Shown in pieces: positions 1 through 8,573 of a stretch of DNA of 64,000 nucleotides. This DNA comes from Caccousia sp900752115 (lineage in GTDB: Bacteria > Bacillota > Clostridia > Oscillospirales > Acutalibacteraceae). The stretch spans positions 1 to 64,000 of the forward strand of contig CABRNB010000003.1 in assembly GCA_902472225.1 (NCBI GenBank), read 5' to 3'. Position numbers and translations under genes: made by a program. How positions within the stretch are numbered: the first letter of the stretch is position 1; each line of letters opens with the position of its first letter. The notes below the pieces were generated by a model. That model worked only from the letters and a program-made list of their open reading frames with translations, searched no databases and was not told the DNA's origin.

Positions 1-1
1 G

Positions 2-679
2 CGCGCACACAACCTGTACGATGATACGGCGATTCTCGTCACTTCCGACCACGGCGAGAACATGGGCGAGCTCGGCATTTACAGCGAGCATGGGACGGCG
101 GACGAGGCTACCTGCCATATTCCCTTCCTGCTCAAATGGCCGGACGGCGTGAAGGGCGTTTCAGACGACGGCCTGCATTACAGCCTCGATCTTCTCCCGA
201 CGCTCGCGGAGCTGCTCGGCGTAGAGAAATCGGACAACTGGGACGGCGAAAGCTATGCGGAAACCGTTCGCTCCGGAAGCCCCTGCGGCCGGGAAAGCCT
301 GGTCCTCTCGCAGATGGCCCATGTCTGCCAGCGTTCCGCCCGTTTCGGCGACTGGCTGTATATCCGTACCTATCACGACGGCTTCCGTCTTTTCCCTCGG
401 GAGATGCTGTTCCATCTTTCCGAGGATCCGCATGAGCAATACGACGTCAGCGCGCAGTATCCCGCAATCTGCGCACAGGGCGCAAAGCTCATTCTCGACT
501 GGCACGACGAGCAGATGCTCCGTTCCGACAGCCAAATCGATCCGCTTTGGACGGTGATCCACGAGGGCGGTCCCTATCATGCATCCGACAAGGTTCTCCC
601 GGCCTATCTCAAGCGTCTTGAGGCTACCGGCCGCGCCGCGGGGGCCGAGGAGCTCCGCCGCCGTCATCCGGCGCGCTGA
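2..679 (+). CDS. Sulfatase family hydrolase, C-terminal part (5' end outside window)
   Basis: The frame is open from base 2, so the gene begins before the window. The visible 225 residues start inside the alkaline-phosphatase-fold core: a TSDHGE motif at bases 41-58 is the metal-binding SDHGE of sulfatases and phosphoglycerate-mutase-like hydrolases. It is followed by SEHGT and by IPFLLKWP, the usual sulfatase pattern for the end of the catalytic domain. The rest is the small C-terminal subdomain. The nucleophile Cys/Ser motif would lie upstream and cannot be checked, so sulfatase versus phosphodiesterase is open. The 3' end overlaps the convergent antiporter gene by 16 bases. Confidence 0.85.
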   Translation, partial: RAHNLYDDTAILVTSDHGENMGELGIYSEHGTADEATCHIPFLLKWPDGVKGVSDDGLHYSLDLLPTLAELLGVEKSDNWDGESYAETVRSGSPCGRESLVLSQMAHVCQRSARFGDWLYIRTYHDGFRLFPREMLFHLSEDPHEQYDVSAQYPAICAQGAKLILDWHDEQMLRSDSQIDPLWTVIHEGGPYHASDKVLPAYLKRLEATGRAAGAEELRRRHPAR

Positions 680-1887
680 GTGTCCCCACGGCTTTCTTTC
701 TGTAACAACCGCCGGTAGGTCAGATCAATGCCGAACGCTCCGAGCGGCGCCGTGACGAGGATGGCAAGCACGGCGACGGAAAGGACGATCTGGCCGCACG
801 GCAGTCCGAGAGCGAGCGGCACAGAGCCGATCGCGGCCTGTACCGTGGCTTTGGGCAGGTAGGCGATTGCGCAGAAGAGGCGCTCCTTTCCGGTGAGAGG
901 CGTGCGCAGGGTGCACAGCGCGACGCCGAGGGAGCGCAGGAGCAGGGAAATCAGGATCATCAGCAGAGCGGCCGCGCCGGCTTCGACCGTATAACGGATG
1001 TCAACCGCCGCTCCGACGAGGACGAAGAGCAGAAGCTCCGCCGCAATCCACAGTTTTCCGAATTTCTCCGAGAGCCGCTTGGAAACGAAGGCGACGCTCC
1101 TGCGCTTGAGAACGCACGCCATGCTGACCACGGCGAGCAGTCCCGACACCGGCACCACGCCGTCGAGCGCATTTTCAATGGCAAGGAAGAGAAAGGACAG
1201 GCCGAGAATCACAATGACCTTCGTACTGTTCCGGACATAACGGCGGCGCGCGAAGGCCGCTTCGAAGAACAGGCCGAGCAGCCAGCCGGACACCGCTCCG
1301 AGCAGCACGCCCAGCACGACGGAGATCGGGATGGAAAGCAGGCCGGCGGCGTCGGCCTGTCCGCCCTGCGCCATTCCGGTGAAGGTGGTGAAGAGCACAA
1401 TCACATACACGTCGTCACACGAGGCTCCCGCCAAAATGAGCTGCGGGATGCTCTTTCCCGTCCCCCAGCCGCTCTCCATGAGCTGTACCATCCTCGGCAC
1501 GACGATCGCGGGGGAGACTGCTCCGATGACGGCTCCCATGAGAGCCGCTTCAATTCTCGACACGCCGAGGAGAGCGGGAGCAAAGAGGGTGAAGGCGAGA
1601 ATCTCGCACGTGGCCGGTACAAAGGACATCAGCACGGCGGGCCGTCCCACCTTTTTGAGATCGTCGAGGTTGAGCGACAGCCCGGCCTTGAGCAGGATGA
1701 TCACAAGCGCCATCTGGCGCAGATCGGCGGAGATGGAGAGAATGGACGGGTCAAGCAGGTTCAGAGCGTACGGTCCGAGGACAATGCCTGTCGCCAGCAT
1801 GCCGAGAATGCGGGGGATGTGCAGCAGCTGGCAAAGGGCGGCGGCGGCCAGGCCGATCAGGAAAATCAGGGCGAGGGATGTGAGCAT
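664..1887 (-). CDS. Cation:proton antiporter (CPA family, NhaP/Kef-like)
   Basis: A 407-residue integral membrane protein with about 12 hydrophobic segments covering the full length. The N-terminal LLHIPRILGMLATGIVLGP and the AGLSLNLDDL segment are typical of the Na+/H+ exchanger fold. AVIGAVSPAIVVP and the acidic GASCDDVYVIVLF, in the position of the DD ion-binding region, support a CPA-type exchanger. Probable role: exchange of Na+ or K+ for H+ at the cytoplasmic membrane. It lacks the C-terminal TrkA-N/RCK domain of Kef proteins. The start is supported by AAGGAGG about 8 bases upstream of the ATG. It is monocistronic and convergent with the sulfatase. Confidence 0.88.
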   Translation of the reverse strand: MLTSLALIFLIGLAAAALCQLLHIPRILGMLATGIVLGPYALNLLDPSILSISADLRQMALVIILLKAGLSLNLDDLKKVGRPAVLMSFVPATCEILAFTLFAPALLGVSRIEAALMGAVIGAVSPAIVVPRMVQLMESGWGTGKSIPQLILAGASCDDVYVIVLFTTFTGMAQGGQADAAGLLSIPISVVLGVLLGAVSGWLLGLFFEAAFARRRYVRNSTKVIVILGLSFLFLAIENALDGVVPVSGLLAVVSMACVLKRRSVAFVSKRLSEKFGKLWIAAELLLFVLVGAAVDIRYTVEAGAAALLMILISLLLRSLGVALCTLRTPLTGKERLFCAIAYLPKATVQAAIGSVPLALGLPCGQIVLSVAVLAILVTAPLGAFGIDLTYRRLLQKESRGDTQRAG

Positions 1888-2270
1888 GGTTCTTCCTCCT
1901 TGTTTTGTTCCAGACTGCGGCCGGAAGGAATAGGCCTGCGCGCGGTCTTTTCGGCAGCGGACGCATCAAAAAAAGCCGACAGCTTCCGCGCACAGATCGC
2001 AGAAGTCATCAGCTTTAAAAAGCGGTTTCGGTTTCCCGGGGGAGCACTTCATTCCCCATTATTTTCCTTGCAGGAGCATTCTTTCAGTGAACAAAGAAAA
2101 ATCCGCTGAAGGTATGATATCCTCTTTTCCCCTTTCTGTCAAGAGGCAGCGGAGCATGAAATTCTTTTTTGCGGAGGGTCAGGCTTCCGTTGCGGAGACG
2201 TTTTTATGCGCGTCCGCTCTTTTCTCACAGCGGAACGGAGGCGGTGCGCCGCAGCAGCTTCTCCGGGCCG
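1888..2270. other. Intergenic stretch between antiporter and small protein
   Basis: No convincing gene in either strand; the open frames here lack family motifs and ribosome binding sites. It should contain the divergent antiporter promoter (not clearly resolved). Its 3' end leads into the promoter at 2271-2299. Confidence 0.5.
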
Positions 2271-2299
2271 TTGCATTTCATTCCGCCTCCCGTTATAAT
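2271..2299 (+). promoter_or_regulatory. Sigma-A-type promoter for the 2325-3888 operon
   Basis: TTGCAT at 2271-2276, a 17-base spacer, and a perfect TATAAT at 2294-2299. The predicted start near 2306 leaves a very short leader before the GGGGGAG ribosome binding site at 2311 and the ATG at 2325. Confidence 0.8.
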
Positions 2300-2324
2300 A
2301 GAGACGGAAAGGGGGAGACAGCTT

Positions 2325-2585
2325 ATGAAGCGTAATCTCGACCGCATGATGGACGTCAAGAAAAAGCAGCAGGACCGTGCCCGCCGCCTTCCGCCGGAAA
2401 GTCCGGATGAGGTGGAAGTGGAGATGGAACTGCCGCATTATGCACCGCTCAACACGTCAAAAAGCGTCTTTGACGAGGGCCTTGAGAAACGCTTCGGCGG
2501 GATCAACACGGCTCCCTCCGTCTTTGACCGGTCCGCTGTGTTTCATACGGGGAAACGAAAACAAGGTGAGGGGAATGTTCGATGA
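2325..2585 (+). CDS. Small hydrophilic protein of unknown function
   Basis: An 86-residue protein starting at the ATG that follows GGGGGAG by 8 bases, directly downstream of a strong promoter. It is highly charged (a Lys/Arg-rich N-terminus, then an acidic stretch VEVEMEL) with no membrane segment. It contains two similar halves, KSVFDEGLEKRFGGI and PSVFDRSAVFHTGKRK, suggesting an internal short repeat around SVFD. I do not recognise the family. Its stop overlaps the next start as ATGA (2582-2585), so it is translationally coupled to the methyltransferase. That coupling and the promoter are the evidence that it is real. Confidence 0.65.
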   Translation: MKRNLDRMMDVKKKQQDRARRLPPESPDEVEVEMELPHYAPLNTSKSVFDEGLEKRFGGINTAPSVFDRSAVFHTGKRKQGEGNVR

Positions 2586-3382
2586 ATTTTGAGGAGCTTG
2601 CCAAAATTGGGAATGAAAGCGAACGCGTCAACAGGACGTATGATCTTTTCCATGAGGACACCAGGCTCAATCATTCAAAAGCCGCGCGAGTCGAATTTCT
2701 GACCACCGTTCGCTACATCGAACGGTATCTGAAGGAGGGCGACAGGATCCTCGACATCGGTGCGGGGGCCGGAGAATACAGCCTTTACTTTGCCCGCAAG
2801 GGATATGAAGTATCCGCACTCGAACTTGCCGACGCCAACATTGCCGCTTTCAGAAAAAAGCTTACTCCGGAGGACAGGATCGACCTTGTGCAGGGCAACG
2901 CTCTGGATCTCTCCCGCTATGCGGACAAGTCCTTTGATATCGTGCTTCTGTTCGGCCCGCTGTATCATTTGAAGCAGGATGCGGATCAGCAGAAGTGCAT
3001 CCGTGAAGCCAAGCGTGTCTGCAAAGACGGCGGCAAGATTTTCTTTGCCTTCATCTCCAACGACTTTATCTTCCTCACTGAGCTGGAATACGATGTTCAT
3101 TATTTTTCAAGCGGTGATTATGACAAGGAAACCTTTAGACTCCACGATTTTCCGTTTGTATTCCATACGGTTGATGCTGCGAGAAGGCTTCTGGCGAACA
3201 GCGGAGTGAGAGTGCTTCACGAAGTGGCGTCCGACGGAGCAAGCGAGCTTATGGAGGCAAGGATCAACGATATGAGTGACGAGGATTACGAGCAGTACCT
3301 CCGTTATCACTTTTATATTTGCGAAAAACCGGAATTGCTTGGTATGACGAACCATTTATTGTTTGTGGGAGAAAAGGAATGA
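2582..3382 (+). CDS. Class I SAM-dependent methyltransferase
   Basis: A 266-residue protein with motif I ILDIGAGAGEYS at residues 56-67 (SAM binding), the acidic end of beta 2 (SALELADANI), a motif around ALDLSRYADKSFDIVLLFGPLYHL (beta 4), and a C-terminal substrate-side half. This matches the methyltransferase 11/25 families. The substrate cannot be read from sequence. It is coupled to the genes on both sides by ATGA overlaps. The sequence is visibly more AT-rich than the CIS genes, which may reflect a different origin. Confidence 0.88.
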   Translation: MNFEELAKIGNESERVNRTYDLFHEDTRLNHSKAARVEFLTTVRYIERYLKEGDRILDIGAGAGEYSLYFARKGYEVSALELADANIAAFRKKLTPEDRIDLVQGNALDLSRYADKSFDIVLLFGPLYHLKQDADQQKCIREAKRVCKDGGKIFFAFISNDFIFLTELEYDVHYFSSGDYDKETFRLHDFPFVFHTVDAARRLLANSGVRVLHEVASDGASELMEARINDMSDEDYEQYLRYHFYICEKPELLGMTNHLLFVGEKE

Positions 3383-3888
3383 CAATCCAATATGAAAACC
3401 TGACCATCCGGCAAGCCGAAGCTGCTGATGCAAAGCAGCTGGCTGCCTGGTGGAATGACGGCGCCGTGATGGCGCACGCGGGTTTCCCGAATGGTTTGGG
3501 AATCACCGAAGAAGAAGTCAAGAAAGGGCTTGGCGGCGGCTGCATGGTGATTGAGGAAGAAGGCCGCTTGATCGGCGAGTGCAGCTATCGCAGCGTGGGA
3601 GATGGCGTTGCGGAAATCGGCATCAAGATCTGCGAAACCGATTGTCAGAATCGTGGGGTCGGCAGAAAGATTTTGAGTATGCTGATTGGATGGCTGTTCC
3701 AAAACGGCTGCTCCAAAATTATTCTCGATACCAACCTGAGAAACAAAAGGGCACAGCATGTTTATGAATCCCTGGGATTCCGCAAGCTGAGAATCAACGT
3801 GGATGCCTGGAACGATCAGCTCGGTCAGCCGCAAACGTCAGTTGATTATGAGCTGCTGCCAGCGGACTTTAACAGCTATGCGACATAA
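3379..3888 (+). CDS. GNAT-family N-acetyltransferase
   Basis: A 169-residue protein (MTIQYENLTIRQAEAADAKQ...) with GNAT topology: an N-terminal RQAEAADAKQLAAWWND segment, beta-4 RLIGECSYRSV, the acetyl-CoA loop QNRGVGRKILSMLI, and the C-terminal NKRAQHVYESLGFRKL that closes the fold. I chose the ATG at 3379, which overlaps the methyltransferase stop as ATGA and has GGGAG 7 bases upstream, over an in-frame codon 60 bases earlier inside the methyltransferase. Probably transfers acetyl to an amine; substrate unknown. Third gene of the 2325-3888 operon. Confidence 0.87.
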   Translation: MTIQYENLTIRQAEAADAKQLAAWWNDGAVMAHAGFPNGLGITEEEVKKGLGGGCMVIEEEGRLIGECSYRSVGDGVAEIGIKICETDCQNRGVGRKILSMLIGWLFQNGCSKIILDTNLRNKRAQHVYESLGFRKLRINVDAWNDQLGQPQTSVDYELLPADFNSYAT

Positions 3889-3996
3889 TGTATCGCGGCT
3901 CTGGCTGTAAATGGAAAAATTGGCTGCGAAATAAAATTTCAACAGCATTCCGCACATCCGCACAAAAGAATTGAAGCCAGTAAGGAAGCCGGCAAG

Positions 3997-4048
3997 AAAA
4001 ACCGGCCTCGAAAGGAGCGATCTCCGCTTCCTTTTGAGGCCGGTTTTT
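3997..4048. terminator. Bidirectional terminator, composite repeat copy 1
   Basis: Long stem: AAAACCGGCCTCGAAAGG near 3997-4014 pairs with CCTTTTGAGGCCGGTTTT near 4031-4048, with A and T tracts on both sides. It sits between the GNAT gene (+) and the AAA+ ATPase gene (-). The flank toward the ATPase (4049-4090) resembles the flank of the terminator at 8471-8520. Confidence 0.85.
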
Positions 4049-4104
4049 GTATGATTGTTTGGAGCAGCTGTTTTGCAGCAGCCTCTTCTCGTTTATTAAA
4101 AGCG

Positions 4105-6420
4105 TTACAGGACCTCGTCGGCGTAGGGCTCAAAATCAGAACGGGTAAAGACCTTACCGGTTTTCACGAACTCATAGCGGATGGCCTGCAGATAGTGGCG
4201 CATATGCACCTGCTTGCCATCCCCGTCGGATGCGGCAAGGAAGGCCGCGTTGAGAATGCAGTTCTTGATATTGCCGCCGACAAATTCAAACCGATCGGCC
4301 AGAAAGCGCAGATCAACGTCGTCGGCCAGCGGGGTGCCCTTCGGGATTGTCGTTTTCCAGAGAATGTAGCGCGTCTCCGGATCGGGGAACTGGAACTCCA
4401 CGATGAATTTCATACGGCGGAAGAACGCCGGGTCGATGTTGTGCTTGTAGTTTGTCGCGAGGACGGAAACGCCGTCATACGCCTCGACCTCCTGCAGAAG
4501 CAGGGCGGTTTTGTTGTTGTTGCTGGCCTGGTTGCTGCCGCCGTCGTCGCTGCGCTTGGCAAAGAGCGTGTCGCATTCATCGAAGAAGAGGACGACGTTG
4601 CATTTTTTCGCTTCGCGGAAGATCATGGAGATACTCTTCTCCGTCTCGCCGACGTATTTGTCGATGACCTTTGACAGATCGACGCGGTACAGTTCAAGGT
4701 TCAGCGCATTCGCAAGCACCTGCGCGCACATGGATTTACCGGTGCCGGGCGCGCCGAACAGAAGAACGGACAGACCGCGGCCGTACGGATATTTGCGGTT
4801 GTAATCCCATTGTTCATACACCTGCTTGCGGTAGCGCATCTGATCACAGGCGTGTTCAAGCGCCTCGCGCTGATCCTTTGACATAACGATGTCGTCCCAG
4901 GTGTAGGTGGCTTTGATCTTCGTGGCTTTTTTTGTAAGCTCATGGCTCATCTGGTTATAGCACGCCTGGAAGAGGCACGAGCGCACAATGTTGAGGTACT
5001 TTGCCATCGCGGAGAGGGACTTCGCCTGGCGCAGGGCGTTTTTGATTTTGCCGGGAGTGAACAGGAACTTGGTGGCCATCTCCTGCAGATCCACGTCGTT
5101 GCACAGCACGTAGTCCTTGGCATAATGGCGCCAGACGTCCTCGCGTTCCTGGTTGCTCGGCGTGGGGATCTCAAGCTGAGTAAACTCGATTTGCGTCATC
5201 TCGCGCAGCGGCAGTTTGTCGCGGCTGACGGTAAAGGCGGTGATGTCGTGCTTGCCGAGCTTTTCAAACGCCAGATCCATGTAGCCGAAGAATTTATCCT
5301 TTTCCTCCTCGTGATATTCGAGGTTATCGAGGCAGCAGCATGCGCCGAGCAGAATGCACTCGCGGCAAAGCGCCCACAATGCTTTTTCCACAAAATTGAA
5401 ATCGTAGACGAAAAGCTTGCTGCCGTTGACCGAGACGCAGGACAGCCCATGGCCGGCGCAGAAGTGGCGGATGGTAAATTTGCGTCCCGCGCCTTCGTCG
5501 CCGAAGAGGGAGAACAGGCGTGTGCCGTCGTCGTAGGAAATGTTGAGCGCATCAAGTACCTCACGGTTGGCGATGAAGGGATCGAGTTCGCCGCCGCCGG
5601 TGAGCGTTGTGAAGAAACGATCGTACGTCTCATCGATCCGCTCCGGGTGCATGCCGAAGAGAAAATCGATCAGCCGCTTGTCGGGAGAGATCGGCGTGGA
5701 AAACGGCATGGAGCTGTCGATATGCAGATCGATGATGGGCTGCAGGGTTTCCAGCGCGAGCGACATCTCGCCGTAGGCCGTCGTCATGGAAAACCCGGAC
5801 CCGTAATAGACACGGGCTGCGGACTCGACCGTCGGAGTCGGGGAGGAGCCGTTCTGGTTGATGATTTGGAAGATAGACGCGTAATTGGTCTGTGTCGAGG
5901 ACAGAATGGCACACGCAAAGCAGAAGAGCGTGAAGTCATCCATCCCGAGCTTTTCGCACAGCGCATGCAGAGGCAGCGGCGTTGCGGCTGGGTCGGTGGC
6001 GCAGGCCCGGCTGCGCACATAGGACAGCATCTCCTCCAGAGAGAGCGTTTCTGCCTGCTCCGGTGCGGTTTCTGCTCCTGCCTGCGCGAAGTCGGAAAAA
6101 AGCTCCATAAGCTCGGCGTCTTCTTCCAGGGAGGAAAAATCCTGGGAGTTCTCCTCCGGAAACGCCTTGGAGGAAGCTTTCTGTTCGGTACGGACGGAAA
6201 AATCGGCCAGGTGCTTCTCGCAGAGACTGTATGCCGTATCGATATCAGGATACAGGATGTTGCGGAAGCTTCCGTCCTCCCGCGCAAACAGATCCATCAG
6301 ATTCCGGATGTAGGAGGAAAGCTGCCAGTCGACGCAGGAAAAGAGGTAGTCGGTATACTCGCCGTAGGTTTCAAACGGCAGTCCGCGTGTTTCGGGGGAA
6401 AAGACGGCGGAAAGGTTCAT
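4105..6420 (-). CDS. AAA+ ATPase of the contractile injection system (Pvc15/Afp15-like)
   Basis: A 771-residue protein. The N-terminal 500 or so residues are alpha-helical without a recognised catalytic motif; the C-terminal third is an AAA+ module. Walker A GAPGTGKS spans about residues 556-563 (Lys562), Walker B VVLFFDECD has Asp614/Glu615, followed by sensor-1 VLATNYK and an arginine-finger region PAFFRRMKF. CIS loci usually encode one such ATPase, Afp15/Pvc15, needed for particle assembly; that role here is inference from the 30-kb structural operon nearby. Its start overlaps the response regulator stop by 4 bases (ATGA), so the two are coupled, an unusual link between CIS ATPase and two-component control. 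Confidence 0.85.
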   Translation of the reverse strand: MNLSAVFSPETRGLPFETYGEYTDYLFSCVDWQLSSYIRNLMDLFAREDGSFRNILYPDIDTAYSLCEKHLADFSVRTEQKASSKAFPEENSQDFSSLEEDAELMELFSDFAQAGAETAPEQAETLSLEEMLSYVRSRACATDPAATPLPLHALCEKLGMDDFTLFCFACAILSSTQTNYASIFQIINQNGSSPTPTVESAARVYYGSGFSMTTAYGEMSLALETLQPIIDLHIDSSMPFSTPISPDKRLIDFLFGMHPERIDETYDRFFTTLTGGGELDPFIANREVLDALNISYDDGTRLFSLFGDEGAGRKFTIRHFCAGHGLSCVSVNGSKLFVYDFNFVEKALWALCRECILLGACCCLDNLEYHEEEKDKFFGYMDLAFEKLGKHDITAFTVSRDKLPLREMTQIEFTQLEIPTPSNQEREDVWRHYAKDYVLCNDVDLQEMATKFLFTPGKIKNALRQAKSLSAMAKYLNIVRSCLFQACYNQMSHELTKKATKIKATYTWDDIVMSKDQREALEHACDQMRYRKQVYEQWDYNRKYPYGRGLSVLLFGAPGTGKSMCAQVLANALNLELYRVDLSKVIDKYVGETEKSISMIFREAKKCNVVLFFDECDTLFAKRSDDGGSNQASNNNKTALLLQEVEAYDGVSVLATNYKHNIDPAFFRRMKFIVEFQFPDPETRYILWKTTIPKGTPLADDVDLRFLADRFEFVGGNIKNCILNAAFLAASDGDGKQVHMRHYLQAIRYEFVKTGKVFTRSDFEPYADEVL

Positions 6421-7142
6421 TTTGATTCTCCTTCCGAATTCGGCGCATAGTGAAATACGTATCCGGCTCCGCGTACCGTGCGGATCATGCCGGTGCGGTC
6501 AGCGTCAATCTTTTTCCTCAGATTGGAAATGTGGACCATGACCGTGCGGGTATCTCCGCAGCTGTTTGAATTCCAAACGTTTTCATAGAGCTCATCGTAC
6601 AACAGCAGCGTGTTGGGGTGATGGATCATGTAGATCAGCAGATCGTATTCGATCGAGGACAGCGGAACAATCTCGCCGTCTCTGCGGACCTCGCGGATGT
6701 CGGTGTCGACCGACAGGTTTCCGCATCCAAAGCAGTGCGGTTTTTCCTGCCGCTTGAGCTGTTCCTCGTAAACCTGCCGCTTGCGCAGATTGGCCTGAAT
6801 TCGTGCAAGCAGCTCCAGATGCTTGACGGGCTTTACCATATAATCGTCCCCGCCCAGCTCCAGTGCGGAAACGATGCTCTCGCTGTCGTCAAGGCAGCTC
6901 AGAAAAAGAATGGGGCATAGGCGGTCTTTTTCCCGAATCAATGGGCACAGGGAGTTTCCTCTTCCGTCCGGCAGAACGGAATCGAGCAGGACGACCTGAT
7001 AGCTGACACGATTCAGAAGCTCGGTGGCCTGCGCGCAGCTTGAAGCTACGTCGACCGTGTATCCTGCATGGGTGAGATAAAACTTTGTTATGTTTGCCAA
7101 ATCACAATCGTCTTCCACCAATAGAATATGATTCACAGCCAC
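6417..7142 (-). CDS. OmpR-family response regulator
   Basis: A 241-residue protein: receiver domain at residues 1-120 (acidic pocket VEDD, phospho-acceptor Asp54 in VLLDSVLPDG, conserved Lys in VKPVKH), then a winged-helix DNA-binding domain with RTVMVHISNLRKKID and a C-terminal RTVRGAGYVF. The start is GTG at 7142, 5 bases from AAAGGAGG; a second in-frame GTG lies two codons later. It is the first gene of an operon with the CIS AAA+ ATPase and divergent from the histidine kinase at 7350, so it most likely controls CIS genes. Its target sites are not known; see the 11-bp repeats at 12890-12912. Confidence 0.92.
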   Translation of the reverse strand: MAVNHILLVEDDCDLANITKFYLTHAGYTVDVASSCAQATELLNRVSYQVVLLDSVLPDGRGNSLCPLIREKDRLCPILFLSCLDDSESIVSALELGGDDYMVKPVKHLELLARIQANLRKRQVYEEQLKRQEKPHCFGCGNLSVDTDIREVRRDGEIVPLSSIEYDLLIYMIHHPNTLLLYDELYENVWNSNSCGDTRTVMVHISNLRKKIDADRTGMIRTVRGAGYVFHYAPNSEGESK

Positions 7143-7349
7143 TATATCCTCCTTTAATTGTGAAAACGCCGTATGATCAGCATGCTTTTTGTGTGAATTT
7201 TAGAGAGGGTGTATATAAAAGCAGCTGTGGTAAATGCCTTAGATTCAAAAACATTTTATCACGCGCCTTTTTTGATGTCAAACAATTGGGGAAAAGGAGG
7301 AAAAGATTTTGCATCGGGAAACATATTTTATGGTTGCGAATGGAGGAAA
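7143..7349. promoter_or_regulatory. Divergent control region between response regulator and kinase
   Basis: 207 bases, AT-rich compared with the flanks. It holds the AAAGGAGG ribosome site of the regulator (minus strand, 7147-7155) and GGAGG of the kinase (7342-7346). Promoters for both directions should be here, but I cannot assign a -35/-10 pair with confidence. Confidence 0.5.
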
Positions 7350-8390
7350 ATGGAATATAATGAAAAAGAAAAAGACGATGGCGGACAAGAGAAGAAAAGT
7401 GGTGAGATTGAGTCGATGCAAAGAAAAAAAGTTCCTTTTTTGACAATCGGCGGGCTTTTCCTGGCTGTTTTGGCAGCCCTTCTTCCCGGGCTGCCGGTTG
7501 CAGGCAGGCTCCTGTTTGCCGCGGCGGCGATCGCACTGGTCGCGGCGGACTGCGTATTGCAGATGCGCATGCAGGCACGCCGGGAAGAAGAGTTTCGCGA
7601 GCTGCAGAGACGTCTTTCGGAGGCGGAAAGCCGCAACGGGCAGGCTGAGGCGCGCGCCCGGGAGGAGGCAGAAAGACGGCGGGCACAGACAAAGGAAAAG
7701 CTGGCCGCTTTTTACAGCAAGGTTTCCCACAGCCTGCGCATTCCCATCTCGGTTATCCAGGGATATGCCGATTTGCTTGGCAGCGGCCTGATTCAGGACG
7801 AGAACGTTAAGCGGGAATATCTGAACAAAATCCGGGAGCGCTCGGAATATTTGAACACCGTCCTTGGGCAGCTTCTGGTGGAGGCCCGGGTGCAGGCCGA
7901 TTTCAGCATTTCGGTGTGGGAGCGTTTCGATTTGCTTGAGCTGCTCCGCCAGATTACCGGTGACATGCATGATGCCGCGCAGAAGCTTGGGATTGCCATT
8001 GAGTTGATTGCCGACGTACACAGATTTCCGTTCGAGGGAGACCGGACAAGGCTGACGCGGGCTTTTTACAATATCCTGGAAAACAGCCTGAAATATATGA
8101 ATGCCGCCGGGAAAATTACCATAACGGTATCCCTGATGGAGGATAAACGGGTTTTTCTTGCCTTTAAGGATGACGGAGCGGGAATGGATCGTGAAGAGGC
8201 GGAGCATGTCTTTGAGCTGAACTATCGCGGATCCAACAGCCTGCAGGGAAACGGTATGGGGCTTTACCTGGTGTATGTGACGGCGCTGGCTCATCATGGA
8301 ACGGTCAGCGCACGCAGCAGTCCCGGCAAGGGGATGTCCATTGTGTTCCTGCTTCCTCAGGAACAGGCGGAGGCGGCCGGCGGGAAATGA
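7350..8390 (+). CDS. Membrane sensor histidine kinase
   Basis: A 346-residue kinase with two adjacent N-terminal membrane segments (about residues 26-62) and almost no extracytoplasmic loop, so it probably senses a membrane or cytoplasmic cue. A charged coiled coil links to HisKA, with the phospho-acceptor His127 in KVSHSLRIPISVIQGYAD, then HATPase_c: N box FYNILENSLKYM, G1 FKDDGAGMD, G2 GNGMGLYLVY. The start is not certain: ATG 7350 has GGAGG only 3 bases upstream, and ATG 7416 is in frame just before the membrane segments. It is divergent from, and presumably partner of, the response regulator at 6417-7142. Confidence 0.88.
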   Translation: MEYNEKEKDDGGQEKKSGEIESMQRKKVPFLTIGGLFLAVLAALLPGLPVAGRLLFAAAAIALVAADCVLQMRMQARREEEFRELQRRLSEAESRNGQAEARAREEAERRRAQTKEKLAAFYSKVSHSLRIPISVIQGYADLLGSGLIQDENVKREYLNKIRERSEYLNTVLGQLLVEARVQADFSISVWERFDLLELLRQITGDMHDAAQKLGIAIELIADVHRFPFEGDRTRLTRAFYNILENSLKYMNAAGKITITVSLMEDKRVFLAFKDDGAGMDREEAEHVFELNYRGSNSLQGNGMGLYLVYVTALAHHGTVSARSSPGKGMSIVFLLPQEQAEAAGGK

Positions 8391-8411
8391 CGCGGGAGCC
8401 ATACGGAAAAA

Positions 8412-8443
8412 GGCTGCTGCAAAATGAGCGTGTCATGGCAGCC
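8412..8443 (+). terminator. Stem-loop after histidine kinase
   Basis: GGCTGC at 8412-8417 pairs with GCAGCC at 8438-8443, followed by an A-rich rather than T-rich run. Weak as an intrinsic terminator; it precedes the stronger one at 8471-8520 and shares the GGCTGCTGC core seen near both composite terminators. Confidence 0.4.
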
Positions 8444-8470
8444 TGCGTAAAAAATAGAATGCGGTGAGAG

Positions 8471-8520
8471 AAAACCGACCTCAGCAGGAGCGTTTCAGAT
8501 TCCTGTTGGGGTCGGTTTTT
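8471..8520. terminator. Bidirectional terminator, composite repeat copy 2
   Basis: AAAACCGACCTCAGCAGG (8471-8488) pairs with CCTGTTGGGGTCGGTTTT (8502-8519), then T5. It separates the kinase gene (+) from the 8574-9884 gene (-). The flank at 8521-8570 is similar to 4049-4090 next to the first copy. Confidence 0.85.
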
Positions 8521-8573
8521 GTATGTTGTTTTTGGAGGGCGGCCGTTTTGCTGCAGCAGCCCCTTTTGATGCG

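Noticed and set aside
4942..6450. 502-residue open frame on the plus strand
   Set aside because: It lies antisense to the AAA+ ATPase gene, whose Walker motifs are intact; the plus-strand translation has no family motif or ribosome site. A GC-rich shadow frame.
8404..8456. Full intrinsic terminator right after the kinase
   Set aside because: The stem is only 6 bases with a large loop and no T run; listed only as a weak stem-loop.
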